Notes under the pieces: model-generated | Told to the model about the DNA's origin: nothing | What the model saw: the letters and a program-made list of their open reading frames with translations, nothing else | The model's database searches: none | Shown: positions 47,449 to 56,650 of the stretch, one piece after another | Position numbering within the stretch: the first letter of the stretch is position 1 | Layout: each line of letters starts with the position of its first letter | Assembly (NCBI GenBank): GCA_035550595.1 | Contig: DASZOV010000127.1 | Span: 26,831 to 90,830, forward strand | Length of the DNA: 64,000 nt | From: CALFMR01 sp035550595 | Lineage (GTDB): Bacteria > Acidobacteriota > Vicinamibacteria > Vicinamibacterales > SCN-69-37 | Reading direction: 5' to 3' | Translations under genes and position numbers: made by a program

Positions 47449-49905
47449 ATGGCCCCCCAATCCCGGTCGTCGCGTCTGAAGGTCGTCCGTTCGGCCGCGG
47501 CGGCCGCGATCCTCGCGGCGCTCGCTGGTTGTTCGCATCCTGGTGTTCCCGGCCACGTCGAAGACGAAGCGCTGCGCGCCGGACGCACGGCCGCGTCGTT
47601 TCCGCCGGCCGACGAGGACTACTTCCATGACATGGACGGCGGCGTCACGCTCGATCGCGGCGACGTCATGGGCCGCAACATGTGGCTCGTCTGGACGGGC
47701 GGCAACGATCGGTTCTGGGACGAGATCTCGGCGACGAGCTTCGGCACGCTCGATCTGCTGAAGACGATCTCGTCGCATCCGACGCTGCCCTATTCGCGCG
47801 ACACGCGCTGGACGTACCTCGGGCTCGTCAACGAGCCGTGCTACACGAAGGCGGCCGGCCCGGATCCCAATCACTTCGGCCTCTGGATCGATCAGCGCGA
47901 TCCGTCGTGCCCGCCCGATCCGTTTGCCGATGCGACGACATATCCTGGCGTTCGCCTCGGCGCGCGCGGCACGACCGTGCCCGTCGGCTCCTACTACGGC
48001 GAGCCCACCGGCATCGTCGGCCTTCGGCTGTTTCCGAACCCGGCGTTCGACGAAAAGGCCAAACGCCACTGGAATGCGGAACGCTACTACCGCGACCCGA
48101 GTTACTACCTCTCGCGCGATCTCGTGAAGCCGTATCGCGTCGGGATGTCGTGCGCGTTCTGCCACGTCGGGCCGAATCCCATCCATGCGCCGGCCGACGC
48201 CGAACATCCGGCGTGGGCCGATCTCAGCTCGAACGTCGGCGCGCAGTACTTCTGGGTGGACCGCATCTTCAACTGGCAGGGCGACCTCAACAAAGGCAGC
48301 TTCTTCTATCAACTGTTCCACACGTCGCGCCCGGGATCGCTCGACACCTCGCTCGTCTCGAGCGACAACATCAACAACCCGCGCACGATGAACGCGGTCT
48401 ACGACCTGCCGGCGCGCATGGCGCTCGCGCGCACGTTCGGCCGCGAGACGATCGCGGGCGGCGAACGCGACAACCGCCAGTTCAACGACTACGTCCCGGC
48501 GACCGATCCGCTCGCCGCGTTCTTCACGCCTCCCGGCACCGTGTGGACGCCGCGCGTGCTCAAGGACGGATCGGACTCGGTCGGCGCCCTCGGCGCGCTC
48601 AACCGCGTGTACCTGAACATCGGCCTCTTCAGCGAGGAATGGCTGCTGCACTTCCAGCCGCTCATCGGCGGCCGGCCGATCACGCCGATTCCGATCGCGA
48701 CCGCTGAACGCAACTCGGTGTATTGGCAAGCGACCGAAGCACAGTCGGTCCACATGGCGACGTTCTTCCTGCACACGACGTCGCCGCATCACTTGAAGGA
48801 CGCGCGCGATGGCGACGGCTATCTCACGGCCGACGCGTCGACGCTCCGCCGCGGCAAGGAAGCCTTCGCGAGCTACTGCGCGCGCTGCCACTCGAGCAAG
48901 CTGCCACCGCTGCCGGCCGGGCTCGACTTCAACGCGTGCAACGGGCGCGACTACCTGTCGTGCTGGGATCGCTATTGGACGTGGACGAAGACCGACGACT
49001 TCAAGCGGCAGATGATGGCGATCGTCCTCGACGATCACTTCCTCGACGACAACTATCTCTCGACGGATCTGCGCGTGCCGGTCACGCTCGTCGGCACGAA
49101 CGCGTGCAGTCCGGTCGCGACCAACGCGATTGCCGGCAACATCTGGGACAACTTCTCGTCCCAGTCCTATAAGGCGCTGCCGTCGGTCGGCACGATGACC
49201 GTCCGCAACCCGATCACGGGCGCTTCGTCCCAGTTCACGCTTCCCGGCGGAGGACGCGGCTTCATCCGGCCGCCCTCGCTCATCAGCGCATGGTCGACGG
49301 CGCCCTTCTTCCAGAACAACAGCCTCGGCCGCTTCAATCCGAGTCCGTCGGTCGACGCGCGCCTCGGCGTCTTCCATGACGCGATGGAACAATTGCTCTG
49401 GCCCGAACGGCGGCCGAAGGACCCGATCTTCGCGAACGACAACGGGCCGGGCGTGGGCGTCATCGATCGGACGACGGCGGAGAGCTCGATCTGGGTGCCG
49501 TCGGGCTACGTGCCGCCGACCCTGCGACCGCTCCTCGGCTTCGGTCAGCGCGCGTTTCCGTTTCTCTTCCGCAACGGCGAACTGACAATCGGCCCCATCC
49601 CGAAGAGCTTTCCCGTCAGCCTCCTCGCCAACGCGGATCTGACCGGCGCCGATCTGCCCGATGCCGAACGCCACGCGCGGCAGAAGGAACTCGTCCGTCT
49701 GCTCAAGGTGCTGAAGCACGACATCGAGGATCACCGCGACATCTTCGCGGACCCGGTCCTCATCGACGGACTGCTCGCGACGAGCAAGTGTCCGGACTTC
49801 GTGGTCAACAAGGGCCACTACTTCGGCACGAGCCTGCAGCCGGACGAGCCGCCGCTCAGCGACGCCGACAAGCAGGCGCTCATCGCCTTCATCGAGACGT
49901 TCTGA
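47449..49905 (+). CDS. Large diheme cytochrome c lipoprotein, RoxA-like
   Basis: An 818-residue lipoprotein (RSAAAAAILAALAGCSHPG, lipobox LAGC). Heme sites are CAFCH (235-239) and CARCH (477-481). Middle segments (FNWQGDLNKGSFFYQLFHTS, INNPRTMNAVYDLPARMALA) and the C-terminal APFFQNNSLGRFNPSPSVDA relate it to large diheme RoxA-like proteins; the HNGSVPTL motif of its paralogues is changed to QNNSLGRF. ATG 47449 is used; GGAG lies nine bases upstream. It ends one base before the GMC gene, so the two are one operon, in which the cytochrome may accept electrons from the flavoprotein. Confidence 0.8.
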   Translation: MAPQSRSSRLKVVRSAAAAAILAALAGCSHPGVPGHVEDEALRAGRTAASFPPADEDYFHDMDGGVTLDRGDVMGRNMWLVWTGGNDRFWDEISATSFGTLDLLKTISSHPTLPYSRDTRWTYLGLVNEPCYTKAAGPDPNHFGLWIDQRDPSCPPDPFADATTYPGVRLGARGTTVPVGSYYGEPTGIVGLRLFPNPAFDEKAKRHWNAERYYRDPSYYLSRDLVKPYRVGMSCAFCHVGPNPIHAPADAEHPAWADLSSNVGAQYFWVDRIFNWQGDLNKGSFFYQLFHTSRPGSLDTSLVSSDNINNPRTMNAVYDLPARMALARTFGRETIAGGERDNRQFNDYVPATDPLAAFFTPPGTVWTPRVLKDGSDSVGALGALNRVYLNIGLFSEEWLLHFQPLIGGRPITPIPIATAERNSVYWQATEAQSVHMATFFLHTTSPHHLKDARDGDGYLTADASTLRRGKEAFASYCARCHSSKLPPLPAGLDFNACNGRDYLSCWDRYWTWTKTDDFKRQMMAIVLDDHFLDDNYLSTDLRVPVTLVGTNACSPVATNAIAGNIWDNFSSQSYKALPSVGTMTVRNPITGASSQFTLPGGGRGFIRPPSLISAWSTAPFFQNNSLGRFNPSPSVDARLGVFHDAMEQLLWPERRPKDPIFANDNGPGVGVIDRTTAESSIWVPSGYVPPTLRPLLGFGQRAFPFLFRNGELTIGPIPKSFPVSLLANADLTGADLPDAERHARQKELVRLLKVLKHDIEDHRDIFADPVLIDGLLATSKCPDFVVNKGHYFGTSLQPDEPPLSDADKQALIAFIETF

Positions 49906-49906
49906 C

Positions 49907-51949
49907 GTGAGCGGTCACCAGGATCGGAACGGCGTGACGCGCCGCGACGTGCTGAAGATCGGTGCGGCAGCGGGCGCGGCGGCGGCTGTCGGCCGGACGC
50001 ACGCGGCGCCGGCGTCGGGTGCCACGTCATCCACGGCGCGCGTGTCGACGGACGCGCAGGCGCCTGCGAGGACTAGTGCGCCGGCTGATGCCTCGACGTT
50101 CACGCCAGACTTCGTCGTCGTCGGCTCCGGCGCCGGCGGTGGAACCGTGGCCGCACGACTGGCCGAGCGCGGCTTCCGTGTACTCGTGCTCGAAGCCGGC
50201 CGCGACGCAGCCACGCTTCCGCCCGGCGAACGGCCTGAGGACTACGCGGTGCCCGCGTTCCATCCGTTCGCGACCGAGAACCCGGCCATGCGCTGGGACT
50301 TCTGGGTGCGGCACTACGCCGACGAGGCGCAGCAGCGGCGCGATCCGAAGTATCGCGAGACGTTCGACGGACGCCGCGTCGACGGCGTCTGGTATCCCCG
50401 CGCGGCCGCGCTCGGCGGGTGCACGGCGCACAACGCGATGATCTTCGTCGCGCCGCACGACGCGGACTGGAACGCGCTCGCCGACATCACGGGCGACCGT
50501 TCGTGGGAAGCGGACGGGATGTGGACGTACTTCCAGCGCATCGAGCGCTGCCGGTATCGGCCGTGGGAGCGCGCGCTCGCACGGATCGGCCTGAATCCGA
50601 GCGGTCACGGCTGGTCGGGCTGGCTTGACGTCGAGCACGCCGTGCCGCGCGCCGCGATGCGCGGCCGCGATCTCCGTCGCGCGATTCTCGACTCGATCGC
50701 CGCGGGCGCCGACGTCTTCGGTCCGGCCATCGGCGATCGCGCGCGCTGGAAGAGCGCCGCTGACCCGAACGACGCACGCGCCGCGCGCAGCGGCGCCGTG
50801 GGCTTGCGCTACACGCCGCTCTCCACGCATGACCACGTCCGCGTCGGCGCGCGCGAGCGTCTGCTCGACGTGCAGGCACGCTATCCCGATCGCTTGCGCA
50901 TCGAGACCGACGCGCTCGCGACGCGCGTCCTCTTCGACGGCACGCGCGCGGTCGGCGTCGAGTATCGCAAGGGCGAACGGCTGTACCACGCGCATCCGTC
51001 CCCCAACGCCGCACCGGGCGATTTACGGCAGGTCCGCGCCGCGCGTGAGGTCATCCTCGCCGGCGGCGTCTTCAACACGCCCCAATTGCTGATGCTCTCC
51101 GGCATCGGCCCAGCCGACGTCCTTGGCGAGCACGACATTCCCGTCCGCGTCGATCTCGCTGGCGTTGGACGCAACCTTCAGGATCGCTACGAAGTGGGCA
51201 TCGTCAACCGCATGGCGTTCGACGCATGGAGCGCGCTCGACGGCGCGACGTTCACGACCGGCGACGTGCAATACCAGCAGTGGTCAACGCACCGCGACGG
51301 CGTGTACACGACGAACGGATCGCTGCTGTGCGCGATCGCGAGCTCCAGCCCCGGCCTGCCCTCGCCCGATCTTTTCTGTTACGCGCTCCTGGCGGATTTC
51401 CAGGGCTACGAGCCCGGCTACGCGGCGCGCCTGCCGAAGAATCCGAACTGCCTCACGTGGGTCGTACTGAAAGGCCACACAAACAACGTCGCCGGCACGG
51501 TGACACTGCGCTCGGCCAATCCGCTCGACACCCCCGTCGTGGACTTCCGGTACTTCGAAGAAGGCAGCGACGCGTCGGGCGACGATCTCCGCGCGGTCGT
51601 CGCGGGCGTGAGGCTCGTGCGCGCGCTCACGCGACGGCTCGCCGAAGATGGCCTCGTCGCGCGTGAAGAGCTGCCGGGCTCCGACGTCGAGAGCGACGCC
51701 GCGCTCACGACCTTCGTCCGCGATCACGCGTGGGGCCATCACGCGTCCTGCACCTGCCGCATCGGCGATCGCGACGACGGCGGCGTCCTGTCGGGCGACT
51801 TCCGCGTCCACGGCACCGAGGGCCTGCGTGTGGTCGACGCGTCGGTCTTCCCCCGCGTGCCCGGACTCTTCATCGTCAGCGCCGTCTACATGATTGGCGA
51901 GAAGGCGGCTGACGCGATCTCGGCGACCTACCAGCGAGGCGACTCATGA
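49907..51949 (+). CDS. GMC-family FAD oxidoreductase, Tat-exported
   Basis: A 680-residue flavoprotein. Tat signal TRRDVLKIGAAAGAAAAVGR; FAD-binding FVVVGSGAGGGTVAARLAER and LEAGRD; GMC signature YPRAAALGGCTAHNAMIFVA; second signature GGVFNTPQLLMLSGIGPADV. The catalytic region has WGHHASCTCRIG and VVDASVFPRVPGLFIVSAVY. Family members oxidise alcohols such as choline, sterols or sugars. GTG 49907 follows the cytochrome stop by one base. The Tat signal puts it in the periplasm with the neighbouring cytochromes. The ATGA overlap links it to the decapeptide-repeat gene. Confidence 0.92.
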   Translation: MSGHQDRNGVTRRDVLKIGAAAGAAAAVGRTHAAPASGATSSTARVSTDAQAPARTSAPADASTFTPDFVVVGSGAGGGTVAARLAERGFRVLVLEAGRDAATLPPGERPEDYAVPAFHPFATENPAMRWDFWVRHYADEAQQRRDPKYRETFDGRRVDGVWYPRAAALGGCTAHNAMIFVAPHDADWNALADITGDRSWEADGMWTYFQRIERCRYRPWERALARIGLNPSGHGWSGWLDVEHAVPRAAMRGRDLRRAILDSIAAGADVFGPAIGDRARWKSAADPNDARAARSGAVGLRYTPLSTHDHVRVGARERLLDVQARYPDRLRIETDALATRVLFDGTRAVGVEYRKGERLYHAHPSPNAAPGDLRQVRAAREVILAGGVFNTPQLLMLSGIGPADVLGEHDIPVRVDLAGVGRNLQDRYEVGIVNRMAFDAWSALDGATFTTGDVQYQQWSTHRDGVYTTNGSLLCAIASSSPGLPSPDLFCYALLADFQGYEPGYAARLPKNPNCLTWVVLKGHTNNVAGTVTLRSANPLDTPVVDFRYFEEGSDASGDDLRAVVAGVRLVRALTRRLAEDGLVAREELPGSDVESDAALTTFVRDHAWGHHASCTCRIGDRDDGGVLSGDFRVHGTEGLRVVDASVFPRVPGLFIVSAVYMIGEKAADAISATYQRGDS

Positions 51950-52671
51950 CGTCGAACATCGTGCACGTGACCGTGGCGCTGGCGATTGTCGCCGGCGGCG
52001 CCGGCTGCTCGCTCGCGACAGCCGTTCGGCAGAATTCGGACGCGATCGCCGAGAGCTCGGCGACGATCACGGACAACACGAGCGCCGTACGCGAGTCGAC
52101 GACGGGCACGGGTGCGCTCGTGCCGGCGCTCCAACACGTCGGACAGCTCGAGCAGCCGATGACATCGGTCGCTGCGCTCGGTCCGTCGCTCACCGGTGTG
52201 GCGGCGCTCGGCGAACCGATGGGCCGGCTGGCCGCGCTCGACGGCCCGATGCGCAACCTGGCCGGTCTCGACGCGCCGATGACGCGGCTCGTCGGCCTGC
52301 AGCCCAGCCTCGACGCGGCCGCTCGTCTCAGCGATCCGCTCGCGCAGGTTGCTGATATGCGCGCGAGTCTCGAGAGCGTCGCCGCGCTGCAGCCTTCGCT
52401 CGATCGCGTCTCGTCGCTCCAGACGACGCTCGCCGACGTCGCGAGTCTTCGCGCGCCGATGAACGACCTCGGGCAGCTTCGCCAGCCGCTCGAACGTGTG
52501 GGCGCGCTCGGCGACACGCTCGCGCGTCTCGGCCCGATCATCGCGATTGCCGGCCATCCCATCGCGATCGTGTTCATCGCGCTCCTGGCCCTTGCCGCGT
52601 GGGGCGCGGTGACGTTCGTCGCGGTCCGGGCCGCGATCCGCTCGGCGGCGCGCGCCGGCGCCCGGCCCTGA
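51946..52671 (+). CDS. Membrane protein with 14 perfect-register decapeptide repeats
   Basis: A 241-residue protein. The N-terminus (VHVTVALAIVAGGAGC21) is a signal or anchor with a possible, non-canonical lipobox. Residues 58-197 are fourteen 10-residue units without an indel, with Leu (once Met) at position 1, Leu or Met at 5 and Val, Leu or Ala at 8; examples are LGEPMGRLAA, LDAPMTRLVG, LQPSLDRVSS and LRAPMNDLGQ. A hydrophobic segment follows (IAIVFIALLALAAWGAVTFV), then an Arg-rich tail. Hydrophobic spacing 4-3-3 is not a heptad or hendecad. Pro at position 4 in many units argues against one smooth coiled coil. I know no family with this repeat. It links the GMC operon to the SIR2 gene. 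Confidence 0.8.
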   Translation: MTSNIVHVTVALAIVAGGAGCSLATAVRQNSDAIAESSATITDNTSAVRESTTGTGALVPALQHVGQLEQPMTSVAALGPSLTGVAALGEPMGRLAALDGPMRNLAGLDAPMTRLVGLQPSLDAAARLSDPLAQVADMRASLESVAALQPSLDRVSSLQTTLADVASLRAPMNDLGQLRQPLERVGALGDTLARLGPIIAIAGHPIAIVFIALLALAAWGAVTFVAVRAAIRSAARAGARP

Positions 52672-52736
52672 CATTCGCGTTGACAGCGCCCATGATGACG
52701 CCGACAATGGCGCGATCTCACGACAGCCTGTAGGCC

Positions 52737-53681
52737 ATGGCCGACATCGAACCGCCGTTCGGTGACATCTGGGACGGCCTCCGTGCGGGCCGTGTCATTC
52801 CGTTCCTCGGCGCCGGCGCGTCGATCGTCGGCCGCGCGGAGGGCGCGGCATGGCATGCGTCCGAAGCGGCGTTCCTGCCGAGTGGGCGCGAGCTCGCGCA
52901 CTTCCTCGCCGAGCGCAGCAATTTTCCATCGCAGGATCCGGCCGACGTCGACGATCTCGCGAAGGTCGCCTCGTACACGGCCGACGTCTCGGGCCGCGCG
53001 ATGCTGCGCCAGCGGCTGCGCGCGGTCTTCAATCACCCGTATCGCGGCAGTCCGCTCCATGCGTTTCTCGCCGACGTCTCCACGCCGCTCCTCATCGTCG
53101 TCACGAACTACGACACGCTGCTCGAGCAGGCGTTTCAAGCCGCGGGGAAACCGTACGACCTCGTCGTCTACCCCGCCGATCGCGCCGCGATCGGCAATGC
53201 CTTGCTTTGGTGGCCGCACGGACAGACGGATCCGGTCGCAGTCGAGGCCAAGGAGCTCGATCTCGATCTGGAGCGCACGACGGTCATCTACAAGATGCAC
53301 GGCACGACGTGGCCGGCGAGCGAGACGTGGGACAACTTCGTCATCACCGAAGAGGACTACGTCGAGTTCCTGTCGCGCATGACGACGAACTCGAGCTCCG
53401 CAGTGCCCGCGCAGTTCTATCAGTACTCGCGGCAGCGCAGCTTCCTCTTCCTCGGCTACAGCCTGCACGACTGGAACCTGCGCGTCGTGCTGCGGAACCT
53501 GCGGCGGCAGTTCGAAACGATGACGGGCAAGAGCGACGAAGACGACGTGCCGTCGTGGGCGATTCAACGCCGGCCATCGCCGCTCGAACGACGGCTGTGG
53601 AGCCGGCGGCGTGTGGATATCTTCGACATGGACATCGACCAGTTCGTGAGCCAGCTGGCCGACTGGAAGCGCCGTGACTGA
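52737..53681 (+). CDS. SIR2-like (SIR2_2) domain protein, putative NADase
   Basis: A 314-residue cytoplasmic protein of the SIR2_2 group. NAD-binding GRVIPFLGAGASIVGR, VVTNYDTLLEQAF (catalytic Asn), KMHGT (catalytic His) and FLFLGYSLHDWNLRVVLRNL are all present. In bacterial defence such domains deplete NAD+ when triggered (known for ThsA, DSR and Avs-type proteins). It overlaps the next gene, a STAND NTPase, by 8 bp, so the pair is translated together and probably forms sensor plus effector (inference). No clear ribosome site precedes ATG 52737. Confidence 0.88.
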   Translation: MADIEPPFGDIWDGLRAGRVIPFLGAGASIVGRAEGAAWHASEAAFLPSGRELAHFLAERSNFPSQDPADVDDLAKVASYTADVSGRAMLRQRLRAVFNHPYRGSPLHAFLADVSTPLLIVVTNYDTLLEQAFQAAGKPYDLVVYPADRAAIGNALLWWPHGQTDPVAVEAKELDLDLERTTVIYKMHGTTWPASETWDNFVITEEDYVEFLSRMTTNSSSAVPAQFYQYSRQRSFLFLGYSLHDWNLRVVLRNLRRQFETMTGKSDEDDVPSWAIQRRPSPLERRLWSRRRVDIFDMDIDQFVSQLADWKRRD

Positions 53682-55803
53682 CCTCGCGCCGGACTTCTGC
53701 CCGTACGTGGGTCTGCAGCCCTTCCGGGTGAAGGACCGCGAGTACTTCTTCGGGCGCGAGCGGGAACAGCGCGTCATCTCTGCAAATCTTTTCGCGTCGC
53801 CGCTCACCGTGCTCTACGGACCGAGCGCGGTCGGCAAGAGCTCGGTGCTCCAGGCCGGCGTCGTGCCGCACCTGCAGCGCGAACCGCGCACGGCCGTCGT
53901 GTACTTCGCGACCTGGCAGAGTGACACGTTCGCGCGCGACCTGACGGCCACCTGCCGGCGCGCGGTGGAAGCCGCGCATGGCGCGGCCATCACGGTCGAC
54001 GACGCGGCGCCGCTCGACGAGTGGCTGGCCGCGGCGACCGCCGAACTGCACGGCACGATCCTCGTGATGCTGGACCAGTTCGAGGAGTACCTGCTCTATC
54101 ACCGCGAGGAGGACGAGCGGTCGTTCGACGCCGAGATCGCACGCACGATCAACCGGAGCGACGTCAACGCGCACCTGCTCATCGGCCTGCGCGACGACAG
54201 CCTGTCGAAGCTCAACCGATTCAGCAAGCGCATTCCCAACCTGCTCGGCAACACGCTGCAGTTGCGGCGCCTCACGCCCGAAGCCGCGCGCCGCGCCGTT
54301 GTCGGGCCGGTGGAACGGTACAACCAGGAGCCGGGCGCGCGGCCCACACGCGTCGAGGACGCGCTCGTCGACGCGGTAATCGCCGACGTGCAGATCGGCC
54401 GCGTCGTGCCCGGCTCGTCTGGCGGCGTGGCCGGCATCCACGCGAGCGAGGACGCGGGGCTCGTCGAGACCGCGTTTCTCCAACTGGTGCTGACCGAGCT
54501 CTGGCGCGCGGCGAGCGAGCGGTCCGGCGACCGCGTGCTCGACGCGGCCACGCTCCAGACGCTCGGCGGCGCCGAAGCCATCGTGCGGCGGCACGTCGAT
54601 CGCGAGATGGGCAAGCTCTCGGAGGATGGCCGAGAGATCGCGGCGCGGCTGTTCCAACACCTGGTGACGCCGAGCGGCGCGAAGTACGCGCTCGTGACGG
54701 CCGACCTCGTCGACCTCGCCGAGCGGCCGCGCGAAGCCGTGCTGCCCGTGCTGCAGGCGCTCGCCGAGGCGCGTCTGCTCCGGCATCTCGACTCGTCCGA
54801 TCGCTACGAGATCTTCCACGACGCGTTCGCCGCGGCGCTGCTCGACTGGCGCAAGGACTATCTGCAACAGCGCGCGCAGCAAGCCGCGCTCGTGGCCGCC
54901 GAGGCGCAGCAGCAGGCGGAGCGCGCGGCCGAACGACGGCGGCTGCGGCGGCGCATTCTCGTCGGCACCGCGGTCCTCGTGCTGGCGCTCGTCGCGTTGT
55001 ACCTCGTCGAGGAACAGCGCGACAGAGCCGCACTCGCGCGCGACAATCAGAAGCTCTCCTACGCCCTGCAAATCGCGCAGGCCAACGAGCAGAAGGCCGA
55101 TCAGACGACGACCGCCGCGCAGGCGGCGCAGGCACAGGCCGAGGCGGCCGAGCGGCAGGCACGCGCCGAAGTCGAAACGGAGCGTCTCTCGCTCGAAGCC
55201 GACCGCGCGCGCTTGAAGGGCGACACGACCGCGGCCGCGGCGTTGGTCAAGCAACAGCAAGCGACGCAGGCGACGGCTGCGCAGGCCAAAGCGGACGTCG
55301 CTCGACTCGGCGCGCAGTCGCAAGCCTCACTGACGGCCGCCAAGGAAACGCAGGCGCGCATCGATGCAATTGCCGCGGAGGCGCGCAATCGCGGCTACGG
55401 CGAGACCTTGCCGGGTTCCTACGCGGCGCCGTCCACCACGGCGGCGGCACCTCCCGCGACCACGACACCGACGACGCCGTCCGTCCCGCCAGGCGACTTC
55501 CGCGAGACCTATCGCCAGGCCATGGCCTCAGTCGACGACCAACACTGGCAGGACGCGGCGACGCTGCTGCGCACGGCCATCGCGCAGCACGGTTCAGACA
55601 CCGGAGAAAAGATCAATCTGTCCGGCTTCGGGAACGTCGCGCCGTACATCCCTCACTACTACCTCGGGCTCGCGCTCAAGAACCTCGGTAACTGTCCGGC
55701 CGCCGTCGAGGAGTTCAACCGTTCCGAAAAAGACGGCGCGATTCAAAAGACCAAGTTGTTCCAGTCACTCGTCGACGCCCGCAAGTCGTGCGGGCCGTCT
55801 TGA
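53674..55803 (+). CDS. STAND-type NTPase with transmembrane helix, coiled coil and TPR-like end
   Basis: A 709-residue protein starting at GTG 53674. The N-terminal nSTAND1-like NTPase has FFGREREQRVISANLF, Walker A GPSAVGKSS, Walker B ILVMLDQFEEYL and sensor-like LLIGLRDDSLSKL. A winged-helix part follows (GREIAARLFQHLVTPSG). A transmembrane helix (LVGTAVLVLALVALYLV, about 430-446) comes next, then a long Ala/Gln coiled coil (about 450-570), a Thr/Pro linker and a TPR-like C-terminus (YRQAMASVDDQHWQDAATLL, YYLGLALKNLGNCPAAVEEF). STAND proteins are signal-triggered oligomeric switches. The membrane helix would place coiled coil and TPR outside the membrane, which allows sensing of the envelope. 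The SIR2 gene upstream overlaps it. Confidence 0.85.
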   Translation: MTDLAPDFCPYVGLQPFRVKDREYFFGREREQRVISANLFASPLTVLYGPSAVGKSSVLQAGVVPHLQREPRTAVVYFATWQSDTFARDLTATCRRAVEAAHGAAITVDDAAPLDEWLAAATAELHGTILVMLDQFEEYLLYHREEDERSFDAEIARTINRSDVNAHLLIGLRDDSLSKLNRFSKRIPNLLGNTLQLRRLTPEAARRAVVGPVERYNQEPGARPTRVEDALVDAVIADVQIGRVVPGSSGGVAGIHASEDAGLVETAFLQLVLTELWRAASERSGDRVLDAATLQTLGGAEAIVRRHVDREMGKLSEDGREIAARLFQHLVTPSGAKYALVTADLVDLAERPREAVLPVLQALAEARLLRHLDSSDRYEIFHDAFAAALLDWRKDYLQQRAQQAALVAAEAQQQAERAAERRRLRRRILVGTAVLVLALVALYLVEEQRDRAALARDNQKLSYALQIAQANEQKADQTTTAAQAAQAQAEAAERQARAEVETERLSLEADRARLKGDTTAAAALVKQQQATQATAAQAKADVARLGAQSQASLTAAKETQARIDAIAAEARNRGYGETLPGSYAAPSTTAAAPPATTTPTTPSVPPGDFRETYRQAMASVDDQHWQDAATLLRTAIAQHGSDTGEKINLSGFGNVAPYIPHYYLGLALKNLGNCPAAVEEFNRSEKDGAIQKTKLFQSLVDARKSCGPS

Positions 55804-55823
55804 ACTTCGGCGGAGGTGATCCC

Positions 55824-56630
55824 ATGCGTGCCAGCAGACGTTCTCGTCAGCGGTCCGTTCGGGTACTCGTCGTGTTCATCGTCGCGGGACTCGCCGCGTG
55901 CGGCGGGTCGTCGCCTTCGGCGCCGCAATCGCCGCCCAACATGCAGACGCCCCTGCCACCCCCACCGCCGGAAGTGACCTTGCAGAGCGTTTCGGTCGCG
56001 CCGCCGTCGGTCGAGGGCGGCATGCCCGCGACCGGCACGGTCGTACTGACGGGCGCAGCCGGCACAGGTGGCGCTGTCGTTGGCTTGTCGAGCACGAACA
56101 ACACAGCGGCTCAGATGGCTGCCAGTTCGGTGACGATTCCGTCGGGAGTCGCGAGCGCGATCTTCGGCATCATGACGTCCGCGGTCGCCACCACGACGAC
56201 GGCCGACATCGTGGCGACCTACAACCGACAGACAGCACACGCCACGCTGACGATCACTGCGGCCGAGGCGCCACCGCCGCCACCCCCACCACCGGCGATC
56301 ACCGTCAAGGCGACGTTCGTCGTGACGCCCGCCGGGGGGAAGGCCGGCGACCCGTGCCCGGTGGCGCGCGACGACAACACGTCGGACAACGTGCTCCAGT
56401 GCACGTTCGACGCGCGAAGCTCGACGCCGAACCCCGGCATCACCGAGTACCGCTGGCAGTTCCCCGGCGTGTCGACGCCGGTCACTGGCGTCGCGGTCAC
56501 CGGCCAGCACGTGCCGTGCGGCAGCTTCGCTGCATTTTCCGCTCGCGACGTCACGTTGACGGTGGTCGCGCCGCAAGGCACCGACGCCACGACGCAGTCG
56601 GTGACGTTCGAGAAGACCAAGGCATGCTGA
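55824..56630 (+). CDS. Secreted lipoprotein with Ig-like segments (uncharacterised)
   Basis: A 268-residue lipoprotein: VRVLVVFIVAGLAACGG, lipobox LAAC. Low-complexity Pro-rich linkers (PLPPPPPEV, APPPPPPPPA) separate a beta-rich Ig-like segment (VEGGMPATGTVVLTGAAGTG) from a C-terminal PKD-like one (CTFDARSSTPNPGITEYRWQ). GGAGGT seven bases before ATG 55824 supports the start. It lies 20 bp after the STAND gene and about 20 bp before a barrel gene, so it is part of the same run. Its role is not known; binding at the cell surface is possible. Confidence 0.8.
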   Translation: MRASRRSRQRSVRVLVVFIVAGLAACGGSSPSAPQSPPNMQTPLPPPPPEVTLQSVSVAPPSVEGGMPATGTVVLTGAAGTGGAVVGLSSTNNTAAQMAASSVTIPSGVASAIFGIMTSAVATTTTADIVATYNRQTAHATLTITAAEAPPPPPPPPAITVKATFVVTPAGGKAGDPCPVARDDNTSDNVLQCTFDARSSTPNPGITEYRWQFPGVSTPVTGVAVTGQHVPCGSFAAFSARDVTLTVVAPQGTDATTQSVTFEKTKAC

Positions 56631-56650
56631 CCGGCGTGCGTCAGCCATCG

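Noticed and set aside
47413..49818. 801-residue open frame on the minus strand
   Set aside because: Antisense shadow of the diheme lipoprotein gene; Arg-rich sequence without domains. The plus-strand frame has lipobox and heme motifs.
55898..56650. N-terminal extension of the FadL-like barrel gene
   Set aside because: The extension runs antiparallel in frame usage through the preceding lipoprotein gene and is Arg-rich. A clean signal peptide starts at 56651.
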